Shown here in pieces: positions 1 through 9,109 of a DNA stretch of 64,000 nucleotides. The stretch's first letter is position 1. Each line of letters begins with the position of its first letter. Source of the DNA: Nonomuraea sp. NBC_00507 (lineage in GTDB: Bacteria; Actinomycetota; Actinomycetes; Streptosporangiales; Streptosporangiaceae); assembly GCF_036013525.1 (NCBI RefSeq), contig NZ_CP107853.1, positions 12,462,001 through 12,526,000 of the forward strand, read 5' to 3'. The notes below the pieces were generated by a model. The model saw nothing but the letters and a program-made list of their open reading frames with translations, made no database searches and was not told the origin of the DNA. The position numbers and the translations under genes were made by a program.

Positions 1-1327
1 CAATGGCCACCGACCACGGCACCGGCCAGGACGGAGCTCCCGCGAGGCGCCCTGCCTTTCGCCTGCGCCGGAGCTCGGCGATGGCCGCTATGGGAGGCAC
101 CAGGAGGACCCCCAGGAGCAGCGGGCCGGGCAGCCGCACCATGCTCTGGTAGGCCCTCAGCCATCCGGCATAGGGCTCGACGATCTCCGTGCCGATCGCA
201 CCTTGCTCATAGAGCTTGGCATACTCGGCGCCGACCTGCGCGGGATAGCGCCCAGGTGGTCCCGGTGGCGTCACGGGAAACTGGTAATAAGCGTAGATCT
301 CCTGGTCCGGATAGACCGGGCGGTCCCACCGGAACGTGCGGCCGAGCTCGGTCAGCACGGAGGCGGCGTAGTCGAGCGGCTGCTTGACGATCGCCAGGGT
401 CGCGAACCTGGCCGCCAGGTCGTCGGTCTCCTTCGTGAACGTGATGCCCGGCAGCCGCACCAGAGGCGCGTCCTTGGCCCAGATGTACTCCTGGGACGGC
501 GGACGCTGCTCGGGCGGGCGCGGGTCGCACAGGACCTTCAGGTCCGGAGGCGGGTCCATCCTTGCGCAGTCGGCGAACGACATCGTCCTGGCGTACAGGA
601 AGGCGCCGTTCGCGCCGATGAGGCCGACCCGCTGGTAGGTGGCGTAGAACCAGGCGCCGTAGGCGACGAGCGGCACCAGGGCGGCCGCCAGCAGCACCCC
701 GGCGTGCCCCACCCGTCTGCGCAGCAGCACCCCGGTGTGCCCCACCCGTCTGCGCAGCAGGAACCAGGCGGCGAACACCGCGATGAGCGGCTGGCCGACG
801 GTCCTGGTCAGCGTGGCGGCGGCCAGCAGCAGCCCGATGGCGGCGACCGTGCTCGTCCGGCGCGTCGTGCACAGCGCCACGGCGGACACGACCAGGAACA
901 TGAACAAGGTGTCGGACACCAGCAGGTGCTCCAGCTCGACCTGGTAGGCGTCGAGCAGCACGGGCACCGTGGCCAGCGTCGCCGCCCACCGGGGAGCCTT
1001 TCTGGCAACCCGGTAGATGAGCACGCCGGTGGCCAGACCGAGCAGATGCTGGACCGCCGCCACCGCGGCGAAGGAATGGAACGGCTCCAGCAGCTTGATG
1101 AACATCGAGTAGCCGGCCGGGCGCACCAGGTCGGGGCGCGGCTTGAAGACGGTGACGATGTAGGTGTAGGTGTCGGGGAACCACAGGGCCGGGCGGTAGC
1201 CCAGCATGGCCAGGGCGCGCAGCAGCGTGCCGAGGGTGAGCACCACGAGGAACCACCGGTGCCGCCGGGCCACACCGGCCCACCGGCCGCTCAGCGCGGG
1301 CTCGGCCGCGCGAACCGCCGACGTCAC
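1..1327 (-). CDS. GT-C-type polytopic membrane glycosyltransferase-like protein (C-terminus beyond window)
   Basis: The frame is open for 442 codons from a GTG start at 1327 to the left edge, so the C-terminus is missing. AGGAGG at 1336-1341, 8 bases upstream, fixes the start. The protein is mostly hydrophobic helices. After the first helix comes WFPDTYTY (Asp about residue 52), the position where GT-C enzymes such as ArnT and PMT carry their acidic catalytic residue. A periplasmic-type domain with a Cys pair follows in the second half. This suggests transfer of a sugar from a polyprenyl-phosphate donor outside the membrane, which is inference from topology and position. It is divergent from a second GT-C-like gene. 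Residues about 191-212 hold an in-frame 11-residue duplication (see 691-756). Confidence 0.8.
   Translation of the reverse strand, partial: MTSAVRAAEPALSGRWAGVARRHRWFLVVLTLGTLLRALAMLGYRPALWFPDTYTYIVTVFKPRPDLVRPAGYSMFIKLLEPFHSFAAVAAVQHLLGLATGVLIYRVARKAPRWAATLATVPVLLDAYQVELEHLLVSDTLFMFLVVSAVALCTTRRTSTVAAIGLLLAAATLTRTVGQPLIAVFAAWFLLRRRVGHTGVLLRRRVGHAGVLLAAALVPLVAYGAWFYATYQRVGLIGANGAFLYARTMSFADCARMDPPPDLKVLCDPRPPEQRPPSQEYIWAKDAPLVRLPGITFTKETDDLAARFATLAIVKQPLDYAASVLTELGRTFRWDRPVYPDQEIYAYYQFPVTPPGPPGRYPAQVGAEYAKLYEQGAIGTEIVEPYAGWLRAYQSMVRLPGPLLLGVLLVPPIAAIAELRRRRKAGRLAGAPSWPVPWSVAI
691..756. repeat. 33-bp tandem duplication inside a membrane protein gene
   Basis: Two copies of a 33-base unit (691-723 and 724-756) differ at a single base. 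Being a multiple of three, it adds 11 residues (LRRRVGHxGVL type) to a loop between membrane helices without breaking the frame. The near identity implies a recent duplication. Confidence 0.9.
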
Positions 1328-1446
1328 CCGCCCATCCTCCTGCTTGTCCGGCACGTCGCGTACGCTACCGGCCGTCACACGACACCCGCGCCATGAGCGG
1401 CCGCCGTGTGATGGCGCACACGTGCACTGGGTACGCTCGCTCTCCG

Positions 1447-3438
1447 ATGGAACTCGATCGATCCGGCCGGGTGCTCGCCGCGCTCTCGGTGGCGCCCGCG
1501 CTCGCCGTGGCGGGCTGGCTGCTGGCCGGGCTGCCGCTGCTACTGCTCGGCCGGTTCGCGCCGCTGCCCACGCTGCTGCTCGGCGTGCCCGCCGCCGCCC
1601 TGCTGTGCTGGGCGGGGACGCGACAGGCCGGCAAGGTGGTCGAGGCCACGGTCTGGCAGGTCGCCGGCGTGGTGGCGGTCGCGGCGGCGTCGGCCGTGTT
1701 CAACGGGTTCATGCACAGCGAGCAGTTGATCGTCAGGCGCGACCCGGCCACCTATGCGCAGTACGCCGCCTGGATCGCCGGCCACGGCGCGCTGCCCATA
1801 TCCGTCCAGCCGGAGGCGTTCGGCGGGGCCGATCCTTGGCTGCTCTTCGAAGGCGTCGGGTTCTACGACGTGGACGGAGGGGTGGCGCCGCAGTTCATGC
1901 CGGGAGCGCCGATGATGTTCGCGCTCGGCCACTGGCTCGGCGTGCCGTTCGCGGTGCCGGCCGTGCTGGGCGGGCTGGCCGTGCTCACGGTGGCCGGAGT
2001 GGTGGCGCGGCTGGCCGGGGCCCGATGGGCGGTGCTCGCGGCACTGACCTTCGTGGTGAGCATGCCCATCCTCTACACCTCGCGGACCACGTTCAGCGAG
2101 ATCCCGTCGCTGATCCTGCTGTTCGGCGGGCTGGCACTGGCGCACGACGCGCTCGGGCGGCCCGGCTGGGGCCGGGGGCTGCTGGCGGGGCTGGTGTTCG
2201 GGCTGGCCGTGCTGGTCAGGGTCGACGGGCTGCGGGACGTGCTACCGGTGCTCGCGTTCGCGGGGTTGCTGATCGCGATGCGGCGCTCGCGCCCCGCGGG
2301 CTCCGCCAGGCCGTATGGGGCGCTGGGGCTGCCACTGGCGGCCGGGCTGGTGGCCGGTGCCGGGCTCGGGATGTTGGCGGCGTACCTGCTCGCCAGGCCC
2401 TACTTGTCGTACCTGTCCGGCTCGGTCAGGCCGCTGCTGTTCATCTGCGGCGGGGTCCTCCTGCTCACCTTGGCCGGCACCGCCGCCGCGCCGATGCTGT
2501 CCAGGATCCGGCTGCCCAGGTGGGCGCCCGCGGTGGGGGCCGGGCTGGTGGTGCTGCTCATGGCCGCCCTGTACGTGCGCCCGTGGCTGCAGACCGTCAC
2601 CCGCGACCCGGTCACGCCGGAAGATCAGCGCACGTTCGCGATGATCGAGTCGATCCAGCGGGCCAACGGCATGCCCGTGGACGGCCGGCTGCTCTACTTC
2701 GAAAACTCCCTGCACTGGGTGATCTGGTACGTCGGCCTCCCTGTGGTGGTGCTGGCCACGATCGCGGCGGCCGTGCTCGTCCGCAGGCTGCTGCGTGACG
2801 GCACGCCCTTCGACTGGCTGCTGCCGCTCGCGGTCATCGGCTGGACCACCGTGACCACGCTGCTCCGCCCCGAGATCACCCCCGACCACCCGTGGGCGGC
2901 CCGCCGCCTGGTCCCCATCGTGATCCCGGGGTTGATCCTGCTCGCCGCGTACGCGCTGAGCCGCCTGTGCACCAGGCGCTGGTGGGTCACGGCGGCGGCC
3001 GTCCTGGTCGTGCTCGTGCCGCCCGCCGTGACCTCGATCGGCACCGCGTTCACTCCGGTCGAGCGGGGGGAGGCGGCGGCCGTCGCGGCGATGTGTGCCA
3101 AGCTCCCGCCTGACGCGTCCGTGCTGGTCGTGGAGAGGGTCACCGGCGACCGGTTCACCCAGCTCGTCCGCGGGATGTGCGACCGCCCGGCCGCGGAGGT
3201 GAAGCGGGCCGGGGCGGAGACGGCGCCCGAGGCCGAGGTGCGCCGCCTGATCGAGCGGGTTCGCGCGGCCGGCCGCGTCCCGGTCGTGCTGGCCGCCGCG
3301 CCCGGTCAGGTCGCGCCGTACGGCCCCGCAACGCACGTCATAGCCCTGGTCACCCGCCAGGACGAGCGCTCGCTCGTCGACGCGCCGAACGGCACGTGGG
3401 GGCTGGGGATAGACGTGTGGATGGCCGTGGCCCGGTGA
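1447..3438 (+). CDS. Polytopic membrane protein, GT-C/ArnT-like glycosyltransferase candidate
   Basis: About 663 residues with some 12 predicted membrane helices and a soluble C-terminal part (about residues 520-663). The loop after the second helix group contains IVRRDPATYAQY (Asp about residue 99), matching the acidic first-loop motif of GT-C enzymes. The start is the ATG at 1447: the hydrophobic N-terminus begins there, and a TACGCT box at 1432-1437 sits 9 bases upstream, fitting a leaderless transcript. An upstream ATG at 1393 would add an unlikely 18-residue leader. It is divergent from the first gene and followed by a DPM1-like GT2, which could make its lipid-linked sugar donor. That link is inference. 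Confidence 0.8.
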   Translation: MELDRSGRVLAALSVAPALAVAGWLLAGLPLLLLGRFAPLPTLLLGVPAAALLCWAGTRQAGKVVEATVWQVAGVVAVAAASAVFNGFMHSEQLIVRRDPATYAQYAAWIAGHGALPISVQPEAFGGADPWLLFEGVGFYDVDGGVAPQFMPGAPMMFALGHWLGVPFAVPAVLGGLAVLTVAGVVARLAGARWAVLAALTFVVSMPILYTSRTTFSEIPSLILLFGGLALAHDALGRPGWGRGLLAGLVFGLAVLVRVDGLRDVLPVLAFAGLLIAMRRSRPAGSARPYGALGLPLAAGLVAGAGLGMLAAYLLARPYLSYLSGSVRPLLFICGGVLLLTLAGTAAAPMLSRIRLPRWAPAVGAGLVVLLMAALYVRPWLQTVTRDPVTPEDQRTFAMIESIQRANGMPVDGRLLYFENSLHWVIWYVGLPVVVLATIAAAVLVRRLLRDGTPFDWLLPLAVIGWTTVTTLLRPEITPDHPWAARRLVPIVIPGLILLAAYALSRLCTRRWWVTAAAVLVVLVPPAVTSIGTAFTPVERGEAAAVAAMCAKLPPDASVLVVERVTGDRFTQLVRGMCDRPAAEVKRAGAETAPEAEVRRLIERVRAAGRVPVVLAAAPGQVAPYGPATHVIALVTRQDERSLVDAPNGTWGLGIDVWMAVAR

Positions 3439-3494
3439 AGAGATCGGCCTGATGTGGACCTGGCCTTAAGGTGGGCACAGTAACCTCGAGCCCC

Positions 3495-4424
3495 GTGAGC
3501 ACGCCTGAGACCCCCAAGAGTGGACCCGCCGTGGAAGAAGCGCCCTACGTCACCATCGTCCTTCCCTGCTACAACGAGCAGGATCACGTCATCGACGAAG
3601 TCGAGCGCATCACGAAGGCCATGGACTCGAGCGGCTACACCTATGAGCTCCTGGCCATCGACGACTGTTCCACCGACTTGACGCTGGCCAGGCTGCAGGA
3701 GGCCGCGCCCAGCTACCCGCATCTGCGCGTGCGCGCCTTCCACCGCAACGGCGGTTCCGGCACCGTGCGGCGCATCGGGTCGCAGGACGCCAAGGGCCAG
3801 ATCGTGGTCTGGACCGACGCCGACATGACCTACCCCAACGAGCGCATCCCCGAGCTGGTGCAGATCCTGGAGAAGGATCCGACGATCGACCAGGTGGTCG
3901 GCGCACGCACCACTGAGGAGGGCTCGCACAAGCTGCTGCGGGTGCCCGCCAAGTTCGTGATCCGCAAGGTCGCGGAGATGCTGGCCGGTCAGAAGATCCC
4001 CGACCTCAACTCGGGGTTGCGGGCCTTCCGCAAGTCGGTGGCCAAACCCTATCTGCGGCTGCTGCCTCCCGGGTTCTCGTGCGTGACGACGATCACGCTG
4101 TCGTTCCTGTCCAACCAGCACGACATCTACTACCTGCCGATCGACTACGCCAAGCGGGCCGGCACGTCGAAGTTCAGCTTCGTGTCCGACGCCTACCGCT
4201 ACATCCTGCAGGTGCTGCGGATGATCATGTACTTCAACCCGCTCAAGGTGCTGATGCCGCCCGCTTTGTGGCTGGTCGGCATCGGGTTCGTGAAGGGTGT
4301 CTGGGACATGGTCCAGCACCCGTTCTATTTCCCGGCCAACACCGTCATGATCTTCCTGTCCGGGATGCTGATCGGGTCCGTGGCGTTGCTGGCCGACCTG
4401 ATCGTGCGCTCGCGGGGAGAGTAG
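3495..4424 (+). CDS. Glycosyltransferase family 2, DPM1/polyprenyl-phosphate sugar synthase-like
   Basis: About 309 residues. The GT-A fold is shown by TIVLPCYNE near the N-terminus, AIDDCSTD (about residues 54-61) and WTDADMTYP (about 102-110, the DxD metal site). Two hydrophobic helices close the protein, as in membrane-anchored polyprenyl-phosphate mannose or glucose synthases. The GTG at 3495 is preferred because TAACCT at 3481-3486 lies 8 bases upstream (leaderless pattern). A GTG at 3471 is the alternative. The downstream GT4 starts 4 bases after its stop, so the two are probably cotranscribed. The likely role is charging a polyprenyl phosphate with a hexose for the neighbouring GT-C enzymes. 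Confidence 0.85.
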   Translation: MSTPETPKSGPAVEEAPYVTIVLPCYNEQDHVIDEVERITKAMDSSGYTYELLAIDDCSTDLTLARLQEAAPSYPHLRVRAFHRNGGSGTVRRIGSQDAKGQIVVWTDADMTYPNERIPELVQILEKDPTIDQVVGARTTEEGSHKLLRVPAKFVIRKVAEMLAGQKIPDLNSGLRAFRKSVAKPYLRLLPPGFSCVTTITLSFLSNQHDIYYLPIDYAKRAGTSKFSFVSDAYRYILQVLRMIMYFNPLKVLMPPALWLVGIGFVKGVWDMVQHPFYFPANTVMIFLSGMLIGSVALLADLIVRSRGE

Positions 4425-4428
4425 GCTC

Positions 4429-5490
4429 GTGCGGATCGCGATCGTCGGGCCGACCTATCCGTACAAGGGCGGCGGGGCGCAGCACACCACGGAGCTGGCG
4501 CACCGGCTGTCGGCGCTCGGGCACGATGTGATGATCGAGTCGTGGCGGGCGCAATATCCGTCGTTCCTCTACCCGGGACAGCAGACGATCTCCACCCCCG
4601 AGGGCACGCCCTATCCGGAGACCGTGCGCAGGCTCGACTGGCGGCGGCCGGACGGCTGGGTGGCGGCCGGGCGGCGGCTGCGGTCGGCCGACCTGGTGGT
4701 GCTGGCCGTGCTGAGCCCGGTGCAGGTCCCCGCGTACTTGGGGATTTTGTACGGGATTTCGCGAAAAGCCAGGACGATTGCCCTCTGTCATAACGTCCTG
4801 CCGCATGAGTCGAAGCCCTGCGACGAGCCGCTCATGAAGGCCCTGCTCAAGCGGGTCGACGGCGTGCTCGCCCACTCCGAGCAGCAGGCCGGGCTGGCCC
4901 GAGGGCTCACGGGCAAGCCGGTCAGCGTGGCGGCGCTGCCCCCGCACCTGCCGTCCACCATGGCCGAACGTTCCTCGCAGGTGCACCGCCGGTTGTTGTT
5001 CTTCGGCATGGTCCGCCCGTACAAGGGGTTGGACCTGCTGCTCAGGGCGTTGCCCGAGGGCGTCTCGCTGACGGTGGCAGGTGAGTTCTGGGGCGGGCTC
5101 GACGAGACGAAGGCGCTGATCGACGAGCTGGGCCTCGGGGAGCGGGTGGAGTTGCGGCCCGGCTACGTGGCCGCCGAGGACGTGCCCAAGCTGTTCGCCG
5201 CGGCAGACGCGCTCGTGCTGCCCTACCGGAGCGCGACCGCGAGCCAGAACGTCTGGCTCGCCCACGAGCACGGCGTCCCCGTGATCGCCACCCGGGTGGG
5301 GGCGCTGGCCGACCACGTCACCGACGGCGTGGACGGGCTGCTCGTCGAGCCCGGCGACGCCGGCGCGCTGCGGGAGACTCTTGAGCGGTTCTACGCCTCG
5401 GGGGAGCCCGAGAGGTTGCGGTCGGGGGTCAAGGCCGTCGATCCCGAGCCGTTCTGGGCCGCGTACGCGGGGACGCTCCTGGGCACCTGA
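4429..5490 (+). CDS. Glycosyltransferase family 4
   Basis: 353 residues with a GT-B fold. The N-terminus has GPTYPYKGGGAQH, the glycine-rich acceptor/donor loop of GT4 enzymes. The C-terminal half has LLFFGMVRPYKGL and a donor-binding segment around AHEHGVPVIA (about residue 280). GGGGAGAG just before the GTG at 4429 is the probable ribosome site, and the gene begins 4 bases after the GT2. It would transfer a nucleotide sugar in the cytoplasm during polymer or glycolipid assembly; the substrate cannot be read from sequence. A short low-GC3 stretch lies near 4735-4790. Its last 100 bases overlap the convergent YbhN-like gene. Confidence 0.85.
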   Translation: MRIAIVGPTYPYKGGGAQHTTELAHRLSALGHDVMIESWRAQYPSFLYPGQQTISTPEGTPYPETVRRLDWRRPDGWVAAGRRLRSADLVVLAVLSPVQVPAYLGILYGISRKARTIALCHNVLPHESKPCDEPLMKALLKRVDGVLAHSEQQAGLARGLTGKPVSVAALPPHLPSTMAERSSQVHRRLLFFGMVRPYKGLDLLLRALPEGVSLTVAGEFWGGLDETKALIDELGLGERVELRPGYVAAEDVPKLFAAADALVLPYRSATASQNVWLAHEHGVPVIATRVGALADHVTDGVDGLLVEPGDAGALRETLERFYASGEPERLRSGVKAVDPEPFWAAYAGTLLGT

Positions 5491-6350
5491 CGGCCGAGCA
5501 GGAAGGAAACGCCCGCCGCCGTCGCGTCCGCCAGCGTGAACGCCAGCCGCGACACGATCGCCACGGCCAGCGCCGGTGCGGTGCCGATGACCGGCCCGAG
5601 CACGAGCACCAGCGCGCCCTCCCTGATCCCGACGCCCGCCGGCACCACGACGGTGAGGATGCCGGTCGCCCAGGCGAACGCGTAGGCCCCGGTCGCGATG
5701 ATGTAGAGGTCCGCGCGGCCGCTGAGCAGCCAGATGTGGATGCCGTAGGCGAACCAGCCGAGCGTGGTCCACGCCACCGCGACGACCACGGTCCGGCCGG
5801 GCAGCACGCTCTCCAGCGGCTCCTTGCGGGCGATGCGCAGCGCCAGGTTGAGGCCCCAGGTGAGCACCTTGGGGTGCAGGCACACGGCGATCACCGGCAC
5901 GAGCAGCGCCAGGAACCAGGCCTGCCGCACCGCGTCCAGCGTCCACAGGGTGGCCGCCGCGATCGAGATCGCCACCCCGATGTTGATCACCAGGCCGAGC
6001 GAGATCGTCGCGAACGTGCGCCGCGGCGGGCTCCCATGGTCCCGGCCCAGGTCCATCATCGCCGCGTACGCCCACACCGCGCCCGGGATGTATTTGCCCA
6101 GCTGGCCCACGAACATGATCCGCCCGGCGATCCGCAGCGGCACCCGCGTGCCCAGCCCCGCCAGGATCTCCCGCCAGGCCACCAGCATGCAGAACTGGCC
6201 GACCAGCACCGCGAGGAAGGCCCCCAGCACCGCCCACGGAGACATCGCCGCCACGGCGGCGGTGGTCTCCTCCCAGTTGCGCGCCAGGCCGTAGCCGAGG
6301 AATCCGACCGCGATCAGGGCGAGGACGATGCGCAGCAGCCGACGGAGCAT
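5391..6350 (-). CDS. Lysylphosphatidylglycerol synthase TM-region / YbhN-family integral membrane protein
   Basis: 319 residues with about 8 membrane helices and the family's internal signatures, for example VGQFCMLVAWRE, LGKYIPGAVWAY and VPAGVGIREGALV. This family (flippase-like domain, PF03706) often accompanies glycosyltransferase clusters and may move lipid-linked intermediates. That role is inference. The ATG at 6350 has a TACCCT box 6 bases upstream (6357-6362 on the complement), giving a leaderless start. The C-terminal 33 residues, low in hydrophobicity, are encoded antisense to the end of the GT4 gene, a 100-base convergent overlap. Confidence 0.85.
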   Translation of the reverse strand: MLRRLLRIVLALIAVGFLGYGLARNWEETTAAVAAMSPWAVLGAFLAVLVGQFCMLVAWREILAGLGTRVPLRIAGRIMFVGQLGKYIPGAVWAYAAMMDLGRDHGSPPRRTFATISLGLVINIGVAISIAAATLWTLDAVRQAWFLALLVPVIAVCLHPKVLTWGLNLALRIARKEPLESVLPGRTVVVAVAWTTLGWFAYGIHIWLLSGRADLYIIATGAYAFAWATGILTVVVPAGVGIREGALVLVLGPVIGTAPALAVAIVSRLAFTLADATAAGVSFLLGRQVPRSVPAYAAQNGSGSTALTPDRNLSGSPEA

Positions 6351-6621
6351 TGGCTCAGGGTATAGACCGTTGTGCTGATTTGCTATGTGACCTGGGTGAG
6401 GGTGTGTCGCGGATCCCCCGTGAGGCGTCTTCGTGTGCCGGGAAGCGCAGACGCTCCAAGTTCCCTGTGTAACCGGACATCCGGGGCGTCATGAAGAGAC
6501 AGGAGTCGTGGAGCGGGATAGTCTGTTGCGGGTCGGCGACGCAGCGCGACACCGCATCGTAAGGTGGCATTCACGTCGTGTTGTCGTCGTGTTCCCCGGC
6601 CCCTAGCGAAGAGCGACGCTC

Positions 6622-8049
6622 GTGTCTGACACCAGATTCTCTCGACCGGCTGCATCCCCGCCGAGCCCGGCGGGTTCGGAAGAGGGAGGTGGGCCCGCCA
6701 ATACGGGCGCGCGGTGGCCGCTGCCGGAGGAGGCCTTCTGGAGCGAGCAGACCGACCCGCACGGCGTCCTGCCGGACGACCAGCCGGGCCCTCGCGCCGC
6801 CACGTCGCCGGCCGGTCCGCGCGCCGTCACCGCCGCGCCCTCCAGGACGCCCACCACGGCTCCCGAGGTGCCCGTCGGGCCGCCAGGCGCGGATGGGGAG
6901 CGCATCGGGCATGGAGAGCGCATCGGGCGTGAAGAGCGCATCGGGCGTGAAGAGCGCGAGACCGCGACGGACGAGCGCTCCCGAGTGCATGGGGTCGCGA
7001 CGGACGAGCGGCCGCTGACGCAGGCCGAGCCGACGCCGGAGGCCGAGCCGGGCAAGCGCAAGCGCGACCCGTTCCTCGACAACGTCAAGTTCGTCCTGAT
7101 CGCGCTCGTGGTCGTCGGCCACTCGCTGGTGCCGACGCTGTCGGCCGACTCCTCCAGGGCCCTCTACATCTTCATCTACACCTTCCACATGCCGTTGTTC
7201 GTGCTGATCAGCGGCTACCTGTCCAGAAACTTCTGGAACTCCAACGCCAAGACCAACAAGCTGGTCGACACGTTCCTGGTCCCCTACGTCGTCGTCGAGG
7301 TCGGCTACGCCGCGCTCCGCTTCTCCCTGGGCCAGAAGTGGAGCCTGACGATCATCGACCCGGCGTGGCTCAACTGGTATCTGCTGGCGCTGCTGTTCTG
7401 GCGGTTGTCCACACCGGTGTGGAAGCGGATGAAATACCCCATCCCGGTGGCCATCGCGATCTACCTGTTCGCCGGGTTCTCACAGATCTCCGGCGATTTC
7501 AGTATGGACCGCTTCTTCGGCCTCCTGCCGTTCTTCGTGATCGGCCTCGTGCTGCAGCCCGAGCACTTCGAGCTGCTCAACCGGCGGTGGATCAAGATCG
7601 TGTCCGGGTTCACGGTCATCGGCGCGGCCGCGGTGGCGATCTACGTCGCGCCCCAGGCGCCGCTCGACCCGTTCTACTTCAAGCACAGCTTCCAGGACAT
7701 GGACCTTTCCTGGTACATGGGGCTGGGCCTGCGCACCGGGCTTCTGGTGTGCTCGCTGGCCATGTGCTTCGCCGTCCTGGCGCTGGTGCCCAGGGGTGAG
7801 ACGTGGTTCTCCGACCTCGGCACCCGCACGCTCTACTGCTACCTCCTGCACGGCATCCCGGTGCTGATCGCCAAGGAGATGGGCTGGCTGGAGTTCCCGT
7901 GGCTGCACGGGCCGCTCGGCGTGCTGGCGATCAGCTCCAGCTGCTTCGCCCTGGCGATCGTGTTGTGTCTGCCGGAGACCAGGACGGTCTTCAAGTGGGT
8001 GCTCGAGCCCCGCCTCGTCTGGCTCTATCGCCGTCCCTCTGGAAGTTAA
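6622..8049 (+). CDS. Acyltransferase 3 family membrane protein with long disordered N-terminus
   Basis: 475 residues. Residues 1-150 are a charged, repeat-rich cytoplasmic tail (see 6898-6951). From about residue 155 a ten-helix AT3 domain begins, with VVVGHSL (the conserved first-helix His) and FHMPLFVLISGY, as in COG3594 fucose-4-O-acetylase-like proteins. Such proteins O-acylate surface sugars using a cytoplasmic acyl-CoA donor. Within this locus it probably modifies the polymer or glycolipid built by the adjacent transferases. The GTG at 6622 is a reasonable start, but the tail is low complexity and other in-frame starts exist, so the N-terminus is uncertain. Confidence 0.85.
   Translation: MSDTRFSRPAASPPSPAGSEEGGGPANTGARWPLPEEAFWSEQTDPHGVLPDDQPGPRAATSPAGPRAVTAAPSRTPTTAPEVPVGPPGADGERIGHGERIGREERIGREERETATDERSRVHGVATDERPLTQAEPTPEAEPGKRKRDPFLDNVKFVLIALVVVGHSLVPTLSADSSRALYIFIYTFHMPLFVLISGYLSRNFWNSNAKTNKLVDTFLVPYVVVEVGYAALRFSLGQKWSLTIIDPAWLNWYLLALLFWRLSTPVWKRMKYPIPVAIAIYLFAGFSQISGDFSMDRFFGLLPFFVIGLVLQPEHFELLNRRWIKIVSGFTVIGAAAVAIYVAPQAPLDPFYFKHSFQDMDLSWYMGLGLRTGLLVCSLAMCFAVLALVPRGETWFSDLGTRTLYCYLLHGIPVLIAKEMGWLEFPWLHGPLGVLAISSSCFALAIVLCLPETRTVFKWVLEPRLVWLYRRPSGS
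6898..6951 (+). repeat. Three 18-bp tandem repeats in the acyltransferase N-terminal tail
   Basis: Units at 6898-6915, 6916-6933 and 6934-6951 encode ERIGxx hexapeptides. The last two are identical and the first differs at two bases. A related direct repeat (cgcgacggacgagcg type) follows within 50 bases. The frame is preserved, so tail length can vary without loss of the enzyme domain. Confidence 0.85.
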
Positions 8050-8105
8050 GCGGCCGTTCCACCCGCATTAACGCCTTTGACCTGGTAGGCGCGGAGCATC
8101 GACAC

Positions 8106-9071
8106 ATGCGCGCATGTGTCGCCACAACCGTCCATCACCCCGAGGACGCCCGGATCATGCATAGGCAGATCAGGGCGTTGCTCGACGCGGGCCACGAGGT
8201 GACCTATGTGGCGCCGTTCACCTACTACAACGTGACCCCGGCCATGGGGGTCACCGCGGTGGACGTGGCCCGCTCGGCCTCGTTCGGCAAGGCACGGGCG
8301 GCGCTCAGACGCGGCGTCAGGGGCGCGGACTTGCTGATCGTCCATGACCACCGGCTGCTGAGCGCACTGCCGTACCGGCGTCCTCCGGTCGTGTGGGACA
8401 TGCGCGAAGACGTCACGCCCAGGCAACTGGCCCGCGCCGAGCGGCGCCACCGGGTGATCACCTCCGCGGTGGTGCCCGAAGCGACCCTGGTGTCGCCCAG
8501 TCCTCCCCCTCCTGGCGACACCAGGGTCGTGCACCTCGGCCGCCTGTCGGTCGAGCGCGGCGTCAACGAGCTGATCGGTCTGGCCGAGCAGCTGGTGCCG
8601 CACGGCGTCCGGCTGGACCTCATGGGGTCCGCCGAGCGCGACGTGCGCCCGCTGCTGCGGGACGCGCAGCGGGTCGGCCTGCTCGACTGGTTCGGGTACG
8701 TGCCCAACCGGCACGCGCTGCGCATGGCCGAGGGCGCGCTGGCCGGCCTGTCGCTGGCCGACGGCACGGTACGCGAGGTGCCGACGAAGATCATGGACTA
8801 CATGGGCCGCGGGCTGCCGGTGATCACCACGCCGCAGGGGGCCACGCTGGTGGAGGGCGCAGGCTGCGGACTGGTCGTGCCGCTGGACGTGGACGCCGTG
8901 CTGAACGCTGTCCTGGACCTGAAGGAGGACGCGGTGCGGCGGATCAGGCTGGGCGCCCAGGGCCACGCCGAGGCGCGTCTGCACCACCACTGGCCGGACC
9001 ACGCGGCGGCCTTCGTGCGCCAGGCCGAGTCGTGGGCGGGCAAGCCCGCCACGCACGCTCTGGCGGTGTAG
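8106..9071 (+). CDS. Glycosyltransferase family 4-like
   Basis: About 321 residues of GT-B type. The N-terminus RACVATTVHHPEDARIMHR and a central WDMREDVTP are typical of short actinobacterial GT4 proteins. The C-terminal half carries VVHLGRLSVERGV and a donor-site segment DYMGRGLPVITT. The ATG at 8106 is chosen because homology-like sequence begins there and the preceding bases contain a GGAG-type site. A GGCGGG/CCCGCC hairpin at 9035-9050, inside the last codons, could also help termination. It is cotranscribed in the same direction as the acyltransferase. Confidence 0.8.
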   Translation: MRACVATTVHHPEDARIMHRQIRALLDAGHEVTYVAPFTYYNVTPAMGVTAVDVARSASFGKARAALRRGVRGADLLIVHDHRLLSALPYRRPPVVWDMREDVTPRQLARAERRHRVITSAVVPEATLVSPSPPPPGDTRVVHLGRLSVERGVNELIGLAEQLVPHGVRLDLMGSAERDVRPLLRDAQRVGLLDWFGYVPNRHALRMAEGALAGLSLADGTVREVPTKIMDYMGRGLPVITTPQGATLVEGAGCGLVVPLDVDAVLNAVLDLKEDAVRRIRLGAQGHAEARLHHHWPDHAAAFVRQAESWAGKPATHALAV

Positions 9072-9109
9072 TCATGGTAAGCCGGGCCCGAGGTTGATGT
9101 ACTGGGACC

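Noticed and set aside
203..1396. Long plus-strand frame antisense to the first GT-C-like gene
   Set aside because: Arg/Gly/Gln-rich shadow frame typical of GC-rich DNA; the complement encodes a well-behaved membrane protein with a good ribosome site.
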